Origin: Onthomorpha sp937906975
GTDB taxonomy: Bacteria > Bacteroidota > Bacteroidia > Bacteroidales > P3
DNA length: 64,000 bases
Direction: 5' to 3'
NCBI GenBank assembly: GCA_045614605.1
Contig: JAZLDH010000012.1
Location: 180,052 to 244,051, forward strand
Position 1 is the stretch's first letter. Every line of letters starts with the position of its first letter. The notes beneath the pieces are model-generated. The model was given only the letters and a program-made list of their open reading frames with translations, was not told the DNA's origin and searched no databases. Shown here piece by piece: positions 1 through 11,400 of this stretch. A program made the translations under genes and the position numbers.

Positions 1-1003
1 TTCCATAGGCAACCGATTCTAATTGCATTAGTTGATCTCTTTTTGATTGCTTTGGAGAATATACGAAACAATCTATCATAACAAACCTTTTTCCTTCATC
101 ATCTCTAAAACAATAATTGACAAATGGGCCTCCCATAAAATCATTGTACAATCTCCATAATCCACGTGTTTCAATTGCAGTTATTTCATCTTCTCCTATT
201 TGAACAGTGTCGCGAATAAATCCAAAACGTTCCTCAGTTCCCATGTAAGAACCGCGAGTTGGACCTGGAATATACTTCTTTGCTAAGGTATCTCTTAACG
301 CTATTATATTTTCTTCTTTGAATTGTGATTCGTTCTTATAATCCATTGCGTAAATCATAATTCCCAAACTACAATCTTTTGGTTCTTTTCTTATCCAAAC
401 GAAATTATCTTCATTAACTGCAAGATAAAATTCTTCACTCAATGTTAAATGAAATCCATATTTGCTTTTCAATTTACGAGTTATGTCAGTATTTTCAAGT
501 TTCTTAAACGCTGCATCAACTCTTTTATGTTCGTTTGTATAGAATTGACGTTTTATCAAATCAGAATACCTTGCCATTAAAGCAAAAAGGCTATCTCTGT
601 TATCAACTGAAAACTCAAAATAAGCTTGTGGGTAAGATTTATAATCTATTTGCTTTTTTAATTTATTTGGATTGCCAACTTTTATATCTATTATTATGAT
701 ATTTCTATGTTTAGTAAACATTTCAGAATTGAAAAAGCCTGTTGGATTCATTTGAACTACGTCAAAAAGTGGTTCAGGCTGAGGAAGCCATTCACAAGCC
801 TTCATAAAATATTTCCCAACAGAGTCTTTTATTTCTCCTTTGTAAAGCTCATCAGGTACAACCACTATTGCTTCCAATGTTTTTCCACCAGAAGAAGGCA
901 ATCCCTTTGATTCAATATCTTGTTGCGAAGGTTCCTTAGAACAAGCCGCCATTATCAAAGAAAATACTACAACAAAAAGCCCAATAAATCTTTTACATTT
1001 CAT
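1..1003 (-). CDS. DUF4837-family lipoprotein (C-terminus beyond left edge)
   Basis: The gene enters from the left edge of the window, and about 334 codons are visible from an ATG at 1003. The N-terminus is a lipoprotein signal: MKCKR, a hydrophobic stretch, then LIMAAC with the lipid-accepting cysteine at residue 21. The protein should therefore sit in the cell envelope. The body (IIIIDIKVGN, a conserved GPTRGSYMG block, then RGLWRLYNDFMGGPFVNY) fits the Bacteroidota DUF4837 family, whose function is unknown. Family members are usually about 330-350 residues, so only the last few residues are missing. It is transcribed divergently from prfA; 114 bp separate the two starts. The family assignment is from memory of the motif pattern and is fairly sure; no function should be read into it. 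Confidence 0.75.
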   Translation of the reverse strand, partial: MKCKRFIGLFVVVFSLIMAACSKEPSQQDIESKGLPSSGGKTLEAIVVVPDELYKGEIKDSVGKYFMKACEWLPQPEPLFDVVQMNPTGFFNSEMFTKHRNIIIIDIKVGNPNKLKKQIDYKSYPQAYFEFSVDNRDSLFALMARYSDLIKRQFYTNEHKRVDAAFKKLENTDITRKLKSKYGFHLTLSEEFYLAVNEDNFVWIRKEPKDCSLGIMIYAMDYKNESQFKEENIIALRDTLAKKYIPGPTRGSYMGTEERFGFIRDTVQIGEDEITAIETRGLWRLYNDFMGGPFVNYCFRDDEGKRFVMIDCFVYSPKQSKRDQLMQLESVAYG

Positions 1004-1066
1004 ATATTTACACGATTTAAATTTTGAGTTGCAAAAATAAGAATTTATTTTAGAAAGACTAACAAA

Positions 1067-1097
1067 TTTGTACTATAAACATATTTTCGTAACTTTG
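1067..1097 (+). promoter_or_regulatory. Bacteroidota-type promoter of prfA
   Basis: TTTG at 1067-1070 is followed by 19 bp and then TAACTTTG at 1090-1097, exactly the TTTG-N19-TAnnTTTG pattern of the Bacteroidota primary sigma factor. Transcription should start a few bases later, giving a leader of about 15 nt before the prfA ATG at 1118. Confidence 0.75.
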
Positions 1098-1117
1098 CAC
1101 CTTAAAAATCGATTTTT

Positions 1118-2188
1118 ATGTTAGAGAAATTAGAAGCCATAAACGAGAAATTCCTTGAAATAGAAAATCAAATGAATGATCCAGAAGTAATGAACGATAT
1201 GAAGCATTACGTTAAACTAAGCAAGGATTACAAAGATTTGCAACCAATTATTGCTGCATACAAGGAATATAAAAACGTATTAGAGAATATAGACAACGCG
1301 AAATTCGTATTAAATAACGAAAAAGACGAAGAATTTAGAGATTTAGCAAAAGAAGAATTAAACGAATTAACTACAAAGAAAGACACAATGGAAGACGAAA
1401 TTCGTTTAATGCTTATTCCTTCCGACCCACAAGATGGAAAAAATGCCATTTTTGAAATTAGAGCAGGTACAGGTGGTGATGAAGCAAGTATATTTGCGGG
1501 CGACCTTTATAGAATGTACACAAAATTCTTTGAAAAGAAAGGTTGGAAAGTTGAAGTAGTGGATTTCACAGAAGGAACCGTAGGAGGATACAAAGAAGTT
1601 GTGCTTAACGTATCGGGAGAAGGCGTTTACGGACAAATGAAGTATGAATCAGGAGTTCATCGCGTGCAAAGAGTTCCACAAACCGAAACACAAGGAAGAG
1701 TACACACATCTGCAGCATCAGTAGTTGTGCTTCCAGAAGCAGAAGAATTTGATGTAGAATTAAAAATGAGCGACATCAGAAAAGATACATTCTGTTCTTC
1801 AGGTCCAGGAGGGCAATCTGTAAACACAACTTACTCTGCAATTCGTTTAACTCACATTCCAACAGGAATAGTTGTGTCATGCCAAGATCAAAAATCGCAA
1901 ATTAAAAACTTCGATAAAGCATTAGTTGTATTGCGTTCTCGTTTATTTGAATTGGAATACAACAAATATCTTGAAGAAATCTCATCTAAGAGAAAAACAA
2001 TGGTATCTACCGGCGACCGTTCTGCGAAAATCAGAACTTATAACTATCCTCAGTCGAGAGTTACCGACCATAGAATTAACTGGACTATGTATAATCTTCC
2101 TGTATTTATGGACGGAGATATTCAAGACGTATTAGACGCACTTCAACTTGCAGAAAATGCAGAACGTCTAAAAGAAGCCGTAAGTTAA
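1118..2188 (+). CDS. prfA: peptide chain release factor 1
   Basis: Class I release factor, 356 residues, the normal length for RF1. It recognises UAA and UAG in the ribosomal A site and triggers hydrolysis of peptidyl-tRNA. The catalytic GGQ is at residues 231-233 within SSGPGGQSVNT. The codon-reading tripeptide is of the RF1 type, P-Q-T at 187-189 (E. coli has PAT), rather than the SPF of RF2, which decides between the two factors. The N-terminal third is the helical domain 1. The ATG at 1118 follows a well-placed promoter by about 20 bp and there is no Shine-Dalgarno sequence. The next gene, porZ, starts 75 bp downstream on the same strand. Confidence 0.97.
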   Translation: MLEKLEAINEKFLEIENQMNDPEVMNDMKHYVKLSKDYKDLQPIIAAYKEYKNVLENIDNAKFVLNNEKDEEFRDLAKEELNELTTKKDTMEDEIRLMLIPSDPQDGKNAIFEIRAGTGGDEASIFAGDLYRMYTKFFEKKGWKVEVVDFTEGTVGGYKEVVLNVSGEGVYGQMKYESGVHRVQRVPQTETQGRVHTSAASVVVLPEAEEFDVELKMSDIRKDTFCSSGPGGQSVNTTYSAIRLTHIPTGIVVSCQDQKSQIKNFDKALVVLRSRLFELEYNKYLEEISSKRKTMVSTGDRSAKIRTYNYPQSRVTDHRINWTMYNLPVFMDGDIQDVLDALQLAENAERLKEAVS

Positions 2189-2262
2189 TAAAAAACTTAT
2201 AAATCATAATAATAAAGAAGAATCTGTCGTTCTTTAGTTTGTAAAAATAAATATAACACAAA

Positions 2263-4611
2263 ATGATAAAACACAGATTCTTCTTATTTTTTTTGCTTTT
2301 TATAAGCACTCTTTCCTTAAATGCGCAATATAGTAATTCGATATTAGGTCAATGGAGAGACCATTTATCATATTATTCCACAAGTTCGGTAAACAAAACT
2401 GACAATAAAATTTTAGTAGGTTCAGAATCCTCTCTTTTTTACTACAATCCCGTAACAAACGAATGTGAAAGATTTTCAAAAGTCAATGGACTCTCAGATG
2501 CAGGCGTAATATTAACCGCATACGACCTTGAAACAAAAACCACAATCGTTACCTACGAAAATTCAAACATTGACATAGTCCAAGAAGGCAAAGTATATAA
2601 CATCTCAGACATTAGAATTAGAAGCATAGAAGGTAGCAAAGAAATCAATTCCATATATTTCAATGATGCAAAAGCCTACCTTTCTTGCGGATTCGGCATA
2701 GTTGTATTAGACCTTGTTAGAAACGAAATCTACGACACTTACTATGTTGGAGAAAACAGTTCAAAAATCAAAGTAAATGCCGTAAGCATAAACGACACAT
2801 CAATATTTGCCGCAACAGTAAACGGACTTCTTTACGCACCTAAAAACAGCAATGCACTCGCAGCAAGTCAAACCTGGCAAAAACTCCCAAACATTGCAAA
2901 CAAAGGCGTAAACAACATAGAAATACTTAACATTCTTTCCTTGGGCAACGGAAAACTTTTAATAAACCTTCCAATAGAAAACTCAACTTGGAGCGATACC
3001 TACACCTTTGACGGAGAAAATTGGGAAACTATCTTTGAAAACGAATACATCAAAAGCCTTAGATTATCAGAAGGCAGACTTATAAAAATAGCATATAGAA
3101 GTCTTAATATATATGATGTAAATAATTTGACAAACGGCGGAGAAATCCATCACATAAGCGATGAATGGAATCCTGTCCCTGGCATTAATTTAGACATAAA
3201 CGATGCAATAACAGATGGAAACGACCTTTGGCTCGCACATGAAACGAAGGGATTAATCCGAATACAAAATTACAGAAACGGAACTCATCAAAAAAGCGAA
3301 CATTTCCCAGATGGACCAAAAAGCAATCACATCTACACAATCACAGCCTCAGAAGACGGGAAAATATACATAGCACCAGGAGGGAAAACCATACAAAACG
3401 CACCACACGGCTTAGCCTCCGACATTTATACCTTTGACGGCTGGTGGTGGCAATCGCTTTCAGAAGTAGATGGACAAGACACCATAAAAGATTTGCTTAA
3501 TGTGAGCATAGACCCTAATGACCCTACACATTTAATGGCATCTTCTTGGTGGAATGGCGTGATAGAAATAAAAGACAACAAAATAGTAAAAGTTTACAAC
3601 CACGAAAACACTGACAGTGTCATACAAAGACACCCTTATTGTTACAGAATAGCCTCAGTTCAATATGACGCATCGGGCAATCTCTTAGTAGCAAATTCAC
3701 TTGTCGAAAAAGGGCTATGTTTTTTAAACTATCACAACGAATGGGGTGGCTTTGAAACATATTCTTTCGTTGGAGAAAACGAAATATTAGGCATGTGCTT
3801 AGACCGTTTCTATCATTACAAATTCCTATGGGCAAGCAACAATATGATTCTTGTAATGAACAACAATGGAGACAAGATTTTGCTAAATCCAAACCACGGA
3901 GCCTTAGATGAAAGCACAAAAGTAAATTGCGTAGTTCAAGACATGGACGGAGAAATGTGGATAGGAACAGACAAAGGCATAAAAGTAGCATACGGAATAG
4001 AGAACATATTTGAAACAAATGATGGATTTCACTCCAACACCGAATGCAACAATATCATTTACCAAGAAAACGGAATTGCACAATACCTTTTAAACTTTGA
4101 AAACGTTACCTGCATAATGATAGATGGAGGAAACAGAAAATGGGTTGGCACAGAAAGAAACGGAATCTATGTACTTTCAGCAACAGGAGGAGAACAAATC
4201 TATCATTTCACAGCAGAAAACAGCCCGTTGATTTCAAACAGAATCATATCTATGGCACAAAACGAGCTAACAGGAGAAGTATTTATAGGAACCGACAGAG
4301 GAGTAATCTCATACAAAGCAGAATCAGTAAAAGGAGCAGAAGAATCGGGCAAACTCACAGCCTATCCAAATCCACTTCGTCCTCACCACAGCGGAACCAT
4401 AGCAATCAAAGGATTTGTTAGCGACTCAGATGTTAGAATCACAGACATATCGGGCAATAGCGTAGCACACCTCAAATCAATCGGAGGACAAGCCGTTTGG
4501 GACGGTAAAAACTTCAATGGAGAAGACGTAGCCTCAGGAGTATATCTAATATTCTCCTCAGCAGAAGAAGGAAACCAAACAGCAAGCGGTAAAGTACTTA
4601 TCATAAGATAA
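2263..4611 (+). CDS. porZ: type IX secretion system protein PorZ
   Basis: A 782-residue secreted protein with a cleavable signal peptide (residues 1 to about 21, ending SLNA before Q). The opening of the mature part (ILGQWRDHLSYY, then a KVNGLSD segment) and the series of two-component-regulator-type propeller repeats (GNDLWLAHETKGLIRI, GEMWIGTDKGI, RKWVGTERNGIYVL, GEVFIGTDRGV) match PorZ. In Porphyromonas gingivalis PorZ is a surface two-propeller component of the T9SS attachment complex that delivers anionic LPS to the sortase PorU. The C-terminus is a T9SS-type sorting/CTD module starting YPNP at 701-704 and ending with an immunoglobulin-like SGVYLIF segment. It precedes recO by 4 bp, a gene order I associate with porZ in related genomes. 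The two T9SS cargo proteins encoded just downstream are natural clients of this machinery. Confidence 0.85.
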   Translation: MIKHRFFLFFLLFISTLSLNAQYSNSILGQWRDHLSYYSTSSVNKTDNKILVGSESSLFYYNPVTNECERFSKVNGLSDAGVILTAYDLETKTTIVTYENSNIDIVQEGKVYNISDIRIRSIEGSKEINSIYFNDAKAYLSCGFGIVVLDLVRNEIYDTYYVGENSSKIKVNAVSINDTSIFAATVNGLLYAPKNSNALAASQTWQKLPNIANKGVNNIEILNILSLGNGKLLINLPIENSTWSDTYTFDGENWETIFENEYIKSLRLSEGRLIKIAYRSLNIYDVNNLTNGGEIHHISDEWNPVPGINLDINDAITDGNDLWLAHETKGLIRIQNYRNGTHQKSEHFPDGPKSNHIYTITASEDGKIYIAPGGKTIQNAPHGLASDIYTFDGWWWQSLSEVDGQDTIKDLLNVSIDPNDPTHLMASSWWNGVIEIKDNKIVKVYNHENTDSVIQRHPYCYRIASVQYDASGNLLVANSLVEKGLCFLNYHNEWGGFETYSFVGENEILGMCLDRFYHYKFLWASNNMILVMNNNGDKILLNPNHGALDESTKVNCVVQDMDGEMWIGTDKGIKVAYGIENIFETNDGFHSNTECNNIIYQENGIAQYLLNFENVTCIMIDGGNRKWVGTERNGIYVLSATGGEQIYHFTAENSPLISNRIISMAQNELTGEVFIGTDRGVISYKAESVKGAEESGKLTAYPNPLRPHHSGTIAIKGFVSDSDVRITDISGNSVAHLKSIGGQAVWDGKNFNGEDVASGVYLIFSSAEEGNQTASGKVLIIR

Positions 4612-4615
4612 AGCG

Positions 4616-5338
4616 ATGCCCTCTTATAACGGAAAAGCCATAGTCCTTAGTTCGATTCCCTATTCAGAATCAAGCCTAATCTGTAAACTATACACAGAAG
4701 AATTTGGCTTAAAGAGCTATATTGTTCGCTCAGCCAAGAAAAAAAACTCACCAACTCCAAGCTCACACTTTCAATCCTTAAACATAATAGAATTTGAAGC
4801 CTACAATGGATTAAAATCCAAATTAGACACAATCAAAACCTCATCATTAATTTTAGAAAACCAAAACCTAAAATTCAGCATCATAAAAAACTCTCTCACC
4901 TTCTTTGTTGCCGAAGTGATACACCTTTCACTCAAAGAGGCAAATCCAAACAAAGAATTATTCGACTACCTATTTAGCCAAATACACCTTTTAAAAAATT
5001 CACAAGACGAAGACCTTGCAGAATTTCATCTTTACTTTATGATTCAATTTGCTGAACATTTAGGCTTAGCACCTATGGATAACTACAGTGAAGAAGAGAA
5101 ATATTTTGACCCAATAGCAGGAAAATTCACCGACAAAACAGAAACGCAAAACTTCAATAAAGAAACCTCTTTTGTCTTGCATAGATTTATCTCTCAAAAA
5201 GAGAATACAACAAGCAAAATATGCAAAAACAAAATTGAACGAAACATAATCTTAGAGGCTTTAATAATTTTTTACAGCATTCATATAACTAATAATCAGC
5301 AAATAAAGTCTCACAAAATCCTTAGCACAATATTGTAA
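4616..5338 (+). CDS. recO: DNA repair protein RecO
   Basis: 240 residues, the usual size of RecO. The N-terminal OB fold is recognisable (GKAIVLSSIPYSESSLICK, then LYTEEFGLKSYIVR), followed by the all-helical C-terminal half. RecO works with RecR and RecF to displace SSB and load RecA on single-stranded gaps. The CxxC-type zinc motif found in some RecO proteins is not visible here. Start ATG 4616 lies 4 bp after the porZ stop codon, so the two are co-transcribed. The 3' end runs into a 20-bp inverted repeat that should stop transcription. Confidence 0.85.
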   Translation: MPSYNGKAIVLSSIPYSESSLICKLYTEEFGLKSYIVRSAKKKNSPTPSSHFQSLNIIEFEAYNGLKSKLDTIKTSSLILENQNLKFSIIKNSLTFFVAEVIHLSLKEANPNKELFDYLFSQIHLLKNSQDEDLAEFHLYFMIQFAEHLGLAPMDNYSEEEKYFDPIAGKFTDKTETQNFNKETSFVLHRFISQKENTTSKICKNKIERNIILEALIIFYSIHITNNQQIKSHKILSTIL

Positions 5339-5343
5339 AAAAA

Positions 5344-5417
5344 TCTCTTAGCTTTAGAAAATTATTCCTAAGAAATATTATTTTTTTTCTTTGAAAAAAT
5401 TTTCTAAAGCTAAGAGA
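5344..5417. terminator. bidirectional terminator, copy A of the AAGCTAAGAAAA tract family
   Basis: A perfect 20-bp inverted repeat (5344-5363 and 5398-5417, core CTCTTAGCTTTAG) with a 34-nt A/T-rich loop lies between the convergent 3' ends of recO and the T9SS protein at 5430. T-runs occur on both strands. It belongs to a dispersed family also seen near 11954, 16673, 26174, 29002, 31528, 43510 and 59901. Confidence 0.7.
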
Positions 5418-5429
5418 AAATTTTTGATG

Positions 5430-8400
5430 TTATTCGACAATCAATTTTTGTGTACTAATTGCAGAATCTGTTACGATTCTAATGTAATAAACTCCGCTTG
5501 CCATTTTGCTAACATCGATTAAATATTCACTCGCATTTGCTTTCATTACTCCCTTGCTTAGTATTCTTGCTTGCAAATCGCTAATTATTATTTTAGCCTC
5601 TGTTTCCAATCCCTCTATTCTTAAAATTGCGTGCTCACTTGTAGGATTTGGATACAAACTTACTTGCAACTGATTTGCTCTTGCATTGTTTAAGCCCAAA
5701 AGAGTAAAGGATTCAACCTCTCCATAGGAAGTTGCAACTTGATTTGTTATGTATGCACGATAGAAATAAGTCTCTCCTTCCTCTAAGCCTGTTACCGATT
5801 GAGAGAATGTGTTGTTTTCAAGTGTTGCTGTGATGTTTTGCACTCCTTGGTCTTCTAATGTGAAGTTTGAAACAGTTGCTAAGGCAAATCCTACTGTAAA
5901 GTTTTCAGCATTTCCTGCACTTACCAACTCTCCCATTAAGGTTGCAGATGTGTTTGCTATCTCTGTTGCAGACAAAGTATTGACCTCTCCCTCTACAATG
6001 TTGTCATCTTGTTCGGAAAGCGTTAAGAAACTTATTGCCACCCACGCCGATTGTTCGTTTTCACATATTGCCCTCACCTCTACCATATATTGAGTTGATG
6101 GAGTAAGGTCTGTTAAAACTTTACTTGTAGAAGAAATTGTTTCCACCTCACCTGCATTTAGTTTTAATTCATAACTATCTGCCGAGCCTAACCAACTAAT
6201 TTCTGCTGTTGTAGATGTGATATTTGTTGCAGTCAATTCCTCTGGTGCATCGCAAGGAATAATTTCCTCTATCACAGGTCCTACATATAAATTATCAATA
6301 TACAAATTATTATCGCCATTATAAACCGTGCTTTCTCCATAAAAACCTATTTTTACTAAGCCCGATAATGGATTTCCATAAGAATCTTGTAGCAAATAGG
6401 TAATTCTTGTAAAGGAAGTGTCGGTAAAATCTGAGAAATTATGTTCTACATCTTCGTCCGCATCTGTATATATCAATGCGTATTCGCTTGACCAAGTCAA
6501 ACCTCCATCTATTGAAACCACTATCGCAAACACATCATCTGGTGCTGGCTGTGGACCATCTTCCGAAGAGGAATAGGCTTTCAAAGCTACATCTAATGAT
6601 AATATATTGGTTTCTGCTCCATTTCCTAAGTCGATTTGTGGAGTGATTAACCAATGTTGTCTAACATCTGTCCCGTAAATATTGATTTTCATCTTAGGAG
6701 TAGAGTTGTCGCCAACGCTATCTGTTGATTGAAACCAATATTGTTGATTATCTACAAAAGTAACATTTTCAGATAATAGTCCTTTTGCATTTGTCCAACA
6801 TGTATTTATTGCAACATTTTCATCAAAAAATTCTTCGTATGGCAGTTGTATTAATGGACATTCTGTGCGGAATGTTATTTTTTCCGAATAAGCCGATTCT
6901 GTTTCTCCGCAATCAGAAGTTACATACAAAACATAGGTAGTTGTAGGAAAAAGATTGTTTAATTCTACCGAAGCGGCAGTTACAGATGTTGAATTATAGG
7001 TGTTTGCTCCCAATGGTTTGTAATACACATTCCATTGATTGTGAGTTGTATCTGCATCTTCCCATATTATTATTGCGTTATTTCCTATTATTTCTGCCAC
7101 CTCTGGAACGCTTGTTGGCGGAGTACAAGTAGTGGTGTATAAAGAAACATTGTCTATCGCCGCAGGCACTATTGTATCTTCGCTATTGGTGTAGCCCCAT
7201 GTAAGAAATACCAAACGTTTATCGCCTCTTATATTATCTAAAAACACTTTTTCATTTTGCCAGCTGTCAGAAGCATAAAGCAAGGTTAGTCTTTCTTCTT
7301 CTAATGGGAAGGAATCCGTTGGTGGAGTGTCATAAGTTGTTAAGTAAACTGCTAAACCGTTTTTCACCTCATCATCTACTTTTCTTCCTCTTATTTTCCA
7401 ATCAAATGAAAGTTCAAAAAGCTCATCTGTTTCGCCAAATGAGAAATCTTTCCACATATAAGAATAAGTTATGTTTGAGCCTGATTGTGCAGAATAGGTC
7501 AATCCATTATCTATTGATATGTATGCGGCTGAGCCTGTAGAGACTGATGTTGCTGAGCCTATGTTCCAAACATTATTTGTTTCATTATTTGTTATATGCC
7601 ATGTGTTTGCATCTTCTAAATCTTCAAAAGAAGTTGAATATGGAATAGATGCTCCTGCTTCTTTTGTGGTAAATCGTCCTATTGTCCAAGGAGAATAGCT
7701 ATTTCCACACACGCTTCTTATTCCTATCACATAATCTGTTGTTGGCATTAAGCCCGATAATTCTATTGGTGAAGATGAGCAAACTAATATCGGAGTAAGA
7801 GTATCAATAACCGTTTCTTCTACTCCTGGTGCTATGACATATTCCCATGAGTTTGCTAAACCCCATGTGTTAAAGGAAGCTTTTGCTGCGTTTGAGGTGA
7901 TTGCAGAAAATGAAATTGCATAAGGCACTTGGCATTCGCTCCATTGTTCAAGCGAAACATTATCTACAAAAATTGTGTAATTACCATCATAAGCTGTTGT
8001 TTCTCCATAGAAGGCAAATCTAACTTCTCCACTTATTGCTTGATTGTTTGCATCAACTAATTTATAGGCATATCTTGTTATTTGATTGTTTAAGTTTGAG
8101 AAATTATGATTTGTATCTGAGTCGTTGTCAGAAAAAACTAATCCGTTAGCAATATCCCAAGTCAATCCCCCGTCAAGAGAAACCAAGACTGCAAATTTAT
8201 TGTCGGAAGTTGTTTGTTGAAATATATTTTCTCCTTTTACGCCTAAGTCAAAGGCTATTTGTTTTATGTTTGTATCATTTGACAAATCAATTATCGGAGA
8301 CATAGCCCAATAATGTATGGTATTGTAAGAGGTGTTTAATGCAAGAAAATTTGAACGTTGAGAATCTATGCTGTCATTTATAATATTCCAACCCTCAGAT

Positions 8401-11400
8401 GTAGAAGAAAGTTGAGATGTTGCTATTGTGCCATTTTGAGTTAATGCTCCTGAATAGCTATTCCAACAAGAAGGTGCAAGAAGTGGGTTTGACTCAAAAT
8501 TTTCAAACCACGGACTTTCCAATCTTTGGCAAGGAGTTGTGATTGTTTGCAAAGGAGTGTATAGAGTTTCGCTTTGAGAGCATACAACTCCTATTTGAAA
8601 ATCATAAATCATTTGATGCTCTATTCCTTCTGTGATTGTGTAAGGGAAATTATTTGATGTTAAATTCCCTATCTCTGTATATTCTGTTGAATTTGCAGAT
8701 TTATATTTGATAGTGTAAGTAAGTCCTGTGTTATCTTCGTCTGTGATATTTACTATTACGGAAGGGGTAGAATTGTTTTCAGACTCCGTAAATGTAAGAG
8801 TGAAATCTATATCAGAAACACAAGCGTGAGAAATCACTTTTATGTTATCTATAACTCCTGCAGGCTGATTTCCTAACATGTGATCGTTTTTCCATTTAAA
8901 GACTAAGTTATATACTCCAAAATATTCGTTTGATAGAATTTTTGTGTACTTTTTCCAATCAGCACTACCTGACAAATATGAATTTCCATTGTAAGATATT
9001 ATATTATATGCTTCATTGATAGTGTCGCCATAAGGAATTAAATAAACACTTATGTTATCGTACTCTCCTTCTCCCAAGCATTTCCAATCAAATGAAAGTT
9101 CAAATTCTGCCTCTGGCGTAAATGATATTGGGAAAGAGGCAAATGATTCTGCTGTAGTGTTTTTATCATAAGTTGCGCTCGCACCATTGTCTTTCGACAC
9201 ATACAAAGCATTTCCCGAAAGCGTATCAAGAGAATAGTTTTCTGCACTTCCAATCACCCAAGTGTTCACTTCTCCTGAGAATGTCATTGTAGGGGTAGTT
9301 GCAGTTGTGTTGAAATCCATTGTTATTGGTAAAGTGTATGCAAAAGGTATTGTTTTAGTTATAGAATTTGTCCAATTACCTCCACAATTTTGCTTAACTG
9401 CAAAGGCGTATGTTGTTTCGGTGGTTAATCCTCCAACTAAAAATGGTAGTTCTTCGTTTGCAGCAATAGTTATCGTTGTTGCGGTTTCTGGATTAAAGGT
9501 AGTGTTTTCAGTAATTGGAGAATAGGCAAGTAAAACTCCTGACTCGGTAATATTTGCTGTGTTATAGGTTACTAAAACTGCTTGAGAGGCTTCTCTAACT
9601 GCAAAATCATATATATCAGGACAAGCAGGTTGAGAGCTTATTGTGAAATTATCTACATAAAATGATTGAGAGGCTTCTCTAACTACAAGAGCTATACGCA
9701 CATTTCCTATATATGAATTAAGAAATACTTCTGCCATTTTCCATTGATCAACAACGGAATTAGCGGTATTGAAACTTGCAAGAAAAACAAAGTTAGATGT
9801 GTCTGCCATTGAGGAATAATTCATTGAGCTATCAAGTACATATACATCTATTTTAGGCATATTAACAGATGTAGAGGTGATTTTGTATTGAAAATTCAAG
9901 CGTTCATTTCCTGTTAATTCAAAAACAGGACTTATCATCCATTCTGAAAAAGTTGAATTAGTTGTATATGATGTGCCCAAGAAAGATAAGGCAGCAGAAG
10001 AGTTAATTCCAGAAGATGGAGCCCAAGACCAATGACAATTTCCCACACTTCCAACATTAAACCAACAGTTTGGTGCTTCTTGATTTCCTCTTAAATTATC
10101 GGAAATTGCTGTAAAGGAAGAGAAATTCTCCAAATATGGCATTTCGCTTATTGGACTACATAGTGTATATACAGTTTGCAAATCGGAAACAAAAGAGATA
10201 TTTCCCTCTCCACAGATAGCCGTTACTTGAAACTCCACATTTGAGGCGTAAGATAAACCAACTATTTCTACAGGATTTGTACTTTGTATTGTATTCCACA
10301 AACTATCTCCTACATATCTGTATTCTACTAAATATTCTGCATCTTCATTTAATGAATCTATAGCAGTAATATTCATCAATATAGATTCGCTATCATCTTC
10401 CATTGTTATTGCAAATTCATTTACGCTTGCACAAGAAGTAGAATAGATATTAACATTGTCAATAGCGGCAGGAGGATTTGTTCCACCTGCATTGTCATTT
10501 CTCCATGAGAATATTAATTTATAATCACCTGCTTGCAAATCATTAGGAAAAGGAATCTCTATTCTTTCCCATTGATTGTTTGTTGAAAAGCATTGATAAA
10601 GTTCTATATTTGTTTGAGTTTCATCAAGCGGAGATAACAAAACCATTAAATAATCGTATGGATTTTCTCCAACTGACTTGTAATCAAAAGCAACTCCATA
10701 GTATGAACCTTCTTCTACATTGATTAAAGTGTAGGCATTAGCTTCAGAGGTTGTTAGCGTACTATATGAATTTGTTGTTCCATTAGTATTGCTTATGTAT
10801 AAGCCATTTCCTTCGGTGAGTTCTCCATCGTCTTCTAATGTGTTATTAACAACCGAACCTATATACCATTTATTTACATTAGGATTGTCGAAATACCAAT
10901 GAGAAACCATAGATAGGTTATCAAAATTCTGTTCGTATGGTATTGAAATAAAGTTATCCTCGGTTGGAAGTGTCATGAAATCTTTAACAACTTCCGAACT
11001 ATTAGCTCCAGGACATACTGCCCAAACTTTAACTTGGTATCTTGTGTATGAATTAAGCTCAGTTAAAGTATAGGAATTAGTAGTTATAGTATCGCTTACA
11101 AGTGTCCATTGTTCTTCTGTTTGAGCTTTGTAAGCAAGAGCAAATGTTGTAGAGGTTTCATCGTTAGGAGTCCAACTCACTAACGCTTGGTCTTCACTTA
11201 TTGTTTGAGCTAATATTTGCACATTCATGGGTGGATAACAAAACTCTCCTAATTCTCCATATTCTATTTTAATTACGGGACGCTCATCTCTATAACCCCA
11301 TTGTGGATTAAGCACGCTGTTTATTGTATATGATTGAGCATCATTAAAAGTAGATAAAACAGAGTTTGGTTCTGTGCTTATTTTATAGGATAAAGCACCT